Origin: Tetragenococcus sp041859945
Lineage (GTDB): Bacteria > Bacillota > Bacilli > Lactobacillales > Enterococcaceae
NCBI GenBank assembly: GCA_041859945.1
Contig: JBFLGC010000007.1
Span: 4,033 to 68,032, forward strand
Length of the DNA: 64,000 nucleotides
Reading direction: 5' to 3'
Of the stretch, positions 61,963 through 64,000 are shown piece after piece. The position numbers and the translations under genes are program-made. Each line of letters opens with the position of its first letter. Within the stretch, counting starts at the first letter, position 1. A model generated the notes under the pieces. That model did not search any database. It had not been told where the DNA came from and saw only the letters and a list, made by a program, of their open reading frames with translations.

Positions 61963-63645
61963 ATGTTGTTAGAACTGACGATTGAAAATTTTGCGATCAT
62001 ACCGAAGTTACAACTGTCATTTTCGGAAGGGATGACCGTTTTGACGGGGGAAACAGGTGCCGGAAAATCGATCATTATCGATGCGATGGCGCTTTTGGCA
62101 GGAGGGCGGGGCTCGACCGAATACATTCGTCAAGGGGCGGAAAAGTGTTTGATCGAAGGTGTTTTTGAATTTCCTGAGCAAGCAGATTTCCATGATCTGA
62201 TGGTCGAACTTGGCATCGATGAAAAAGAAGATGTCTTGATTATTCAACGTGATATCGTAACTACTGGCAAAAGTATGTGTCGGGTCAATGGTCGTAGTAT
62301 GACGCTATCTAATTTGCGGCGTATTGGTAATTTTTTAGTCGATATTCAAGGCCAAAATGAACATCAAGAACTCCTACAAGAAGAAAAGCATTTAGGGTTA
62401 TTGGACAGTTATGGTTCCAACGCTTTTCAAGAGGAATTGGCGCAATTCAAAACAGCCTATGCAGCCTATCGTGAGTTGGAAAAACAGGTCCATAAGATCC
62501 AAGCCAGTGAACAGTCATTTGTACAGCGTTTGGATATGCTTCATTTTCAACAAGATGAAATAGAACAGGCGGGATTGATCGCTGGGGAAGAAGAGGCTTT
62601 AACAGAAGAACGCGATAAGCTGATGAATTTTCAAAAAATCGTAGATGCTTTGGCCCAAAGTTATGGCCTGTTGACTTCAGAAACTGGCAATAGTATGGAC
62701 GGTATCAGTCTGACGATTGATCAATTAGAAGGCATTGCCCATTTAGATGAAGCTTATGAAGAAATCAATGAAAACGTACAAAGTGCCTATTATCTTCTAC
62801 AAGAAGCTTCTTCTGAGATCTCCCACCAGCTCGACCATCTTGAAATGGATGAGAGTCGACTGGAAGAAGTCAATGAACGCTTGGAATTGATCCGTCAGTT
62901 AAAACGGAAATATGGGGATTCGATTGCCACCATATTGGCTTACTATCAAGAGATATCGGAAGAATTGTTACAAGTAACGACTTCAGAAGATCGACTGGAA
63001 GAATTGGAAAAGCAGGTCCAAGAAGAAGGTCAAGCACTTGAGATGAAAGCCACCTCCTTGCATACGAAGCGCAAACAGTTGGCACGTCGTTTAGAAAAAG
63101 AAATCGTTCATGAATTAGCCGAATTATACATGGAACATGCTCAGTTTGAAGTTCATTTTCATGCAGAGAAGACCCTGTCAGATACCGGCTTTGACAAGGT
63201 TGAGTTTTTTCTAACGACGAATCCTGGCGAACCATTGAAACCTTTGGTAAAAGTAGCTTCTGGGGGCGAACTTTCGCGGATCCTACTGGCACTGAAGTCG
63301 ATTTTCTCGAAAAGTCAAGAAAAGACTAGTATCGTCTTTGACGAAGTTGATACTGGTGTGAGTGGGCGTGTTGCCCAGGCGATAGCAGAGAAGATTTTTA
63401 AAATTTCGCGCGATTCGCAAGTCCTGTGTATCACACATTTACCGCAAGTCGCCGCCGTAGCGGATCACCATTATTTTATTTCAAAAGAAATCAAAGAAGG
63501 GCGTACCGAGACACATGTCACCCCACTTATTAAAAAACAAAGGATCAAAGAAGTGGCCCGGATGTTATCCGGAGCTGAAATCACTGAATTGACCTTGGAA
63601 CATGCAGAAGAATTGTTGAACATGGCTCAGAAAAAAAGAATTTAA
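61963..63645 (+). CDS. recN: DNA repair protein RecN
   Basis: A 560-residue SMC-like ATPase acting early at double-strand breaks. Walker A GETGAGKSI near residue 30, a long central coiled coil, signature VASGGELSRILLALK and Walker B SIVFDEVDTGVSG. It follows argR by 12 bp. Confidence 0.97.
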   Translation: MLLELTIENFAIIPKLQLSFSEGMTVLTGETGAGKSIIIDAMALLAGGRGSTEYIRQGAEKCLIEGVFEFPEQADFHDLMVELGIDEKEDVLIIQRDIVTTGKSMCRVNGRSMTLSNLRRIGNFLVDIQGQNEHQELLQEEKHLGLLDSYGSNAFQEELAQFKTAYAAYRELEKQVHKIQASEQSFVQRLDMLHFQQDEIEQAGLIAGEEEALTEERDKLMNFQKIVDALAQSYGLLTSETGNSMDGISLTIDQLEGIAHLDEAYEEINENVQSAYYLLQEASSEISHQLDHLEMDESRLEEVNERLELIRQLKRKYGDSIATILAYYQEISEELLQVTTSEDRLEELEKQVQEEGQALEMKATSLHTKRKQLARRLEKEIVHELAELYMEHAQFEVHFHAEKTLSDTGFDKVEFFLTTNPGEPLKPLVKVASGGELSRILLALKSIFSKSQEKTSIVFDEVDTGVSGRVAQAIAEKIFKISRDSQVLCITHLPQVAAVADHHYFISKEIKEGRTETHVTPLIKKQRIKEVARMLSGAEITELTLEHAEELLNMAQKKRI

Positions 63646-63652
63646 GCAAAAG

Positions 63653-63702
63653 AGGATGCGATAAACCGATTCAGTGAATCCATTTATGGCATCCTTGTTC
63701 GT
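63653..63702 (+). terminator. Probable terminator of argR-recN
   Basis: GGATGC-ATAAA pairs with TTTAT-GCATCC; T-run is weak. Confidence 0.6.
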
Positions 63703-63719
63703 ATCAATTTTTAAAAGCT

Positions 63720-63836
63720 TTAGCTGACTGCGGCAACTGCACTTAATACGACAGTCCCAATGGTTACGATCAACATGATCCAGATGACGACTTTAGTGAT
63801 TTTTGAAAAAGTACTCGTTGGTTTCTTATCGTTCAT
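63720..63836 (-). CDS. Small DUF4044 membrane protein, 38 residues
   Basis: MNDKKPTSTFSKITKVVIW followed by a membrane segment (IMLIVTIGTVVLSAVAAV). The size and KxTK-VVxWxM pattern match the DUF4044 family of the Lactobacillales, function unknown. ATG 63836 has AAAGGGTGG upstream; the longer upstream frame is rejected. Confidence 0.8.
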   Translation of the reverse strand: MNDKKPTSTFSKITKVVIWIMLIVTIGTVVLSAVAAVS

Positions 63837-63867
63837 TCTTGCCCACCCTTTGTATAGTGATAGTTGT

Positions 63868-63896
63868 AGTTTACAACCAAAAGCCAAATAACTCAA
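63868..63896 (-). promoter_or_regulatory. Promoter of the DUF4044 gene
   Basis: Minus strand: TTGAGT (63896-63891), 17 bp, TAAACT (63873-63868). Confidence 0.6.
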
Positions 63897-63923
63897 GTCA
63901 AAGATCATAAGAGTCCTTTTTTC

Positions 63924-64000
63924 TGTCAATCGTTTTTGAAAATGTCTTAAAAATTTTAAAACATTAGCGAGTAAATTTCGCACAAGCCGCTAGGCTGTCT
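63924..64000 (-). mobile_element. Left end of a second IS1202-type copy, cut by the window
   Basis: 77 bases identical to 34435-34511, starting with the TGTC end. The rest lies outside. Confidence 0.9.

Overview
The window reads as a low-GC Gram-positive chromosome of the order Lactobacillales, most likely Enterococcus or a close relative. Supporting evidence: a class Ib nrdHEF set, type B L31, walRKHIJ, glnRA, Prp-processed L27, AGGAGG-type ribosome sites, many TTG and GTG starts, and housekeeping gene orders typical of enterococci and lactobacilli (ung-pta-tsaE; asp23-nusB-folD-xseAB-ispA-tlyA-argR-recN).

Layout. 0-3.7 kb: an ABC exporter pair and a cell-surface beta-helix lipoprotein. 3.8-13 kb: glnRA, pyrG with a CTP-sensing attenuator, fba, murA (murZ type), rho, a beta-lactamase-fold protein and rpmE2. 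13.2-17.5 kb (minus strand): nrdHEF behind two NrdR boxes, and a cupin protein. 17.8-21.1 kb: an AT-rich stretch with two HTH regulators, a membrane protein and an ABC transporter, ending at tRNA-Lys(CTT). 21.6-28.5 kb: a divergent PanB-like enzyme under a likely cre site, then walRKHIJ. 28.5-34.1 kb: a CPBP protease, groESL with CIRCE and CtsR sites, and the NAD salvage pair pncB-nadE. 34.4-36.2 kb: an IS1202-type insertion sequence with a 25-bp target duplication; a second copy starts at the right edge of the window. 36.3-45.5 kb: an LTA-synthase-like enzyme, a membrane-anchored MutS homologue, nrdI with a LysR regulator (about 24 kb from nrdHEF), a GNAT, a LURP-one protein, a HAD phosphatase, ung and pta. 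45.5-53.3 kb: two apparently identical 1,897-bp group IIC introns, each directly behind a rho-independent terminator, around tsaE, murB and rplU-prp-rpmA. 53.3-63.8 kb: a GNAT, a GlsB-like protein, pepP, and asp23 through recN.

The most unusual feature is a family of tandem repeats with a 42-bp period in at least seven, probably eight, intergenic regions. The unit sequences differ greatly between loci. They can still be aligned, and nearly all can form a 5-bp stem around a 14-17-nt A-rich loop, with base changes that compensate between loci. Two of the loci lie inside longer, related intergenic cassettes, one of which ends in a terminator-like hairpin. I recognise no described element that matches. 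A second interspersed element, a palindrome with GTTACAATTCACGGC ends, occurs twice.

Much of the gene content is ordinary core metabolism: cell-wall precursors (murA, murB), wall homeostasis (walRK), nucleotide and NAD supply (pyrG, nrd, pncB-nadE), and translation and repair. The accessory signal lies in the intergenic DNA: repeats, introns, insertion sequences and structured leaders.
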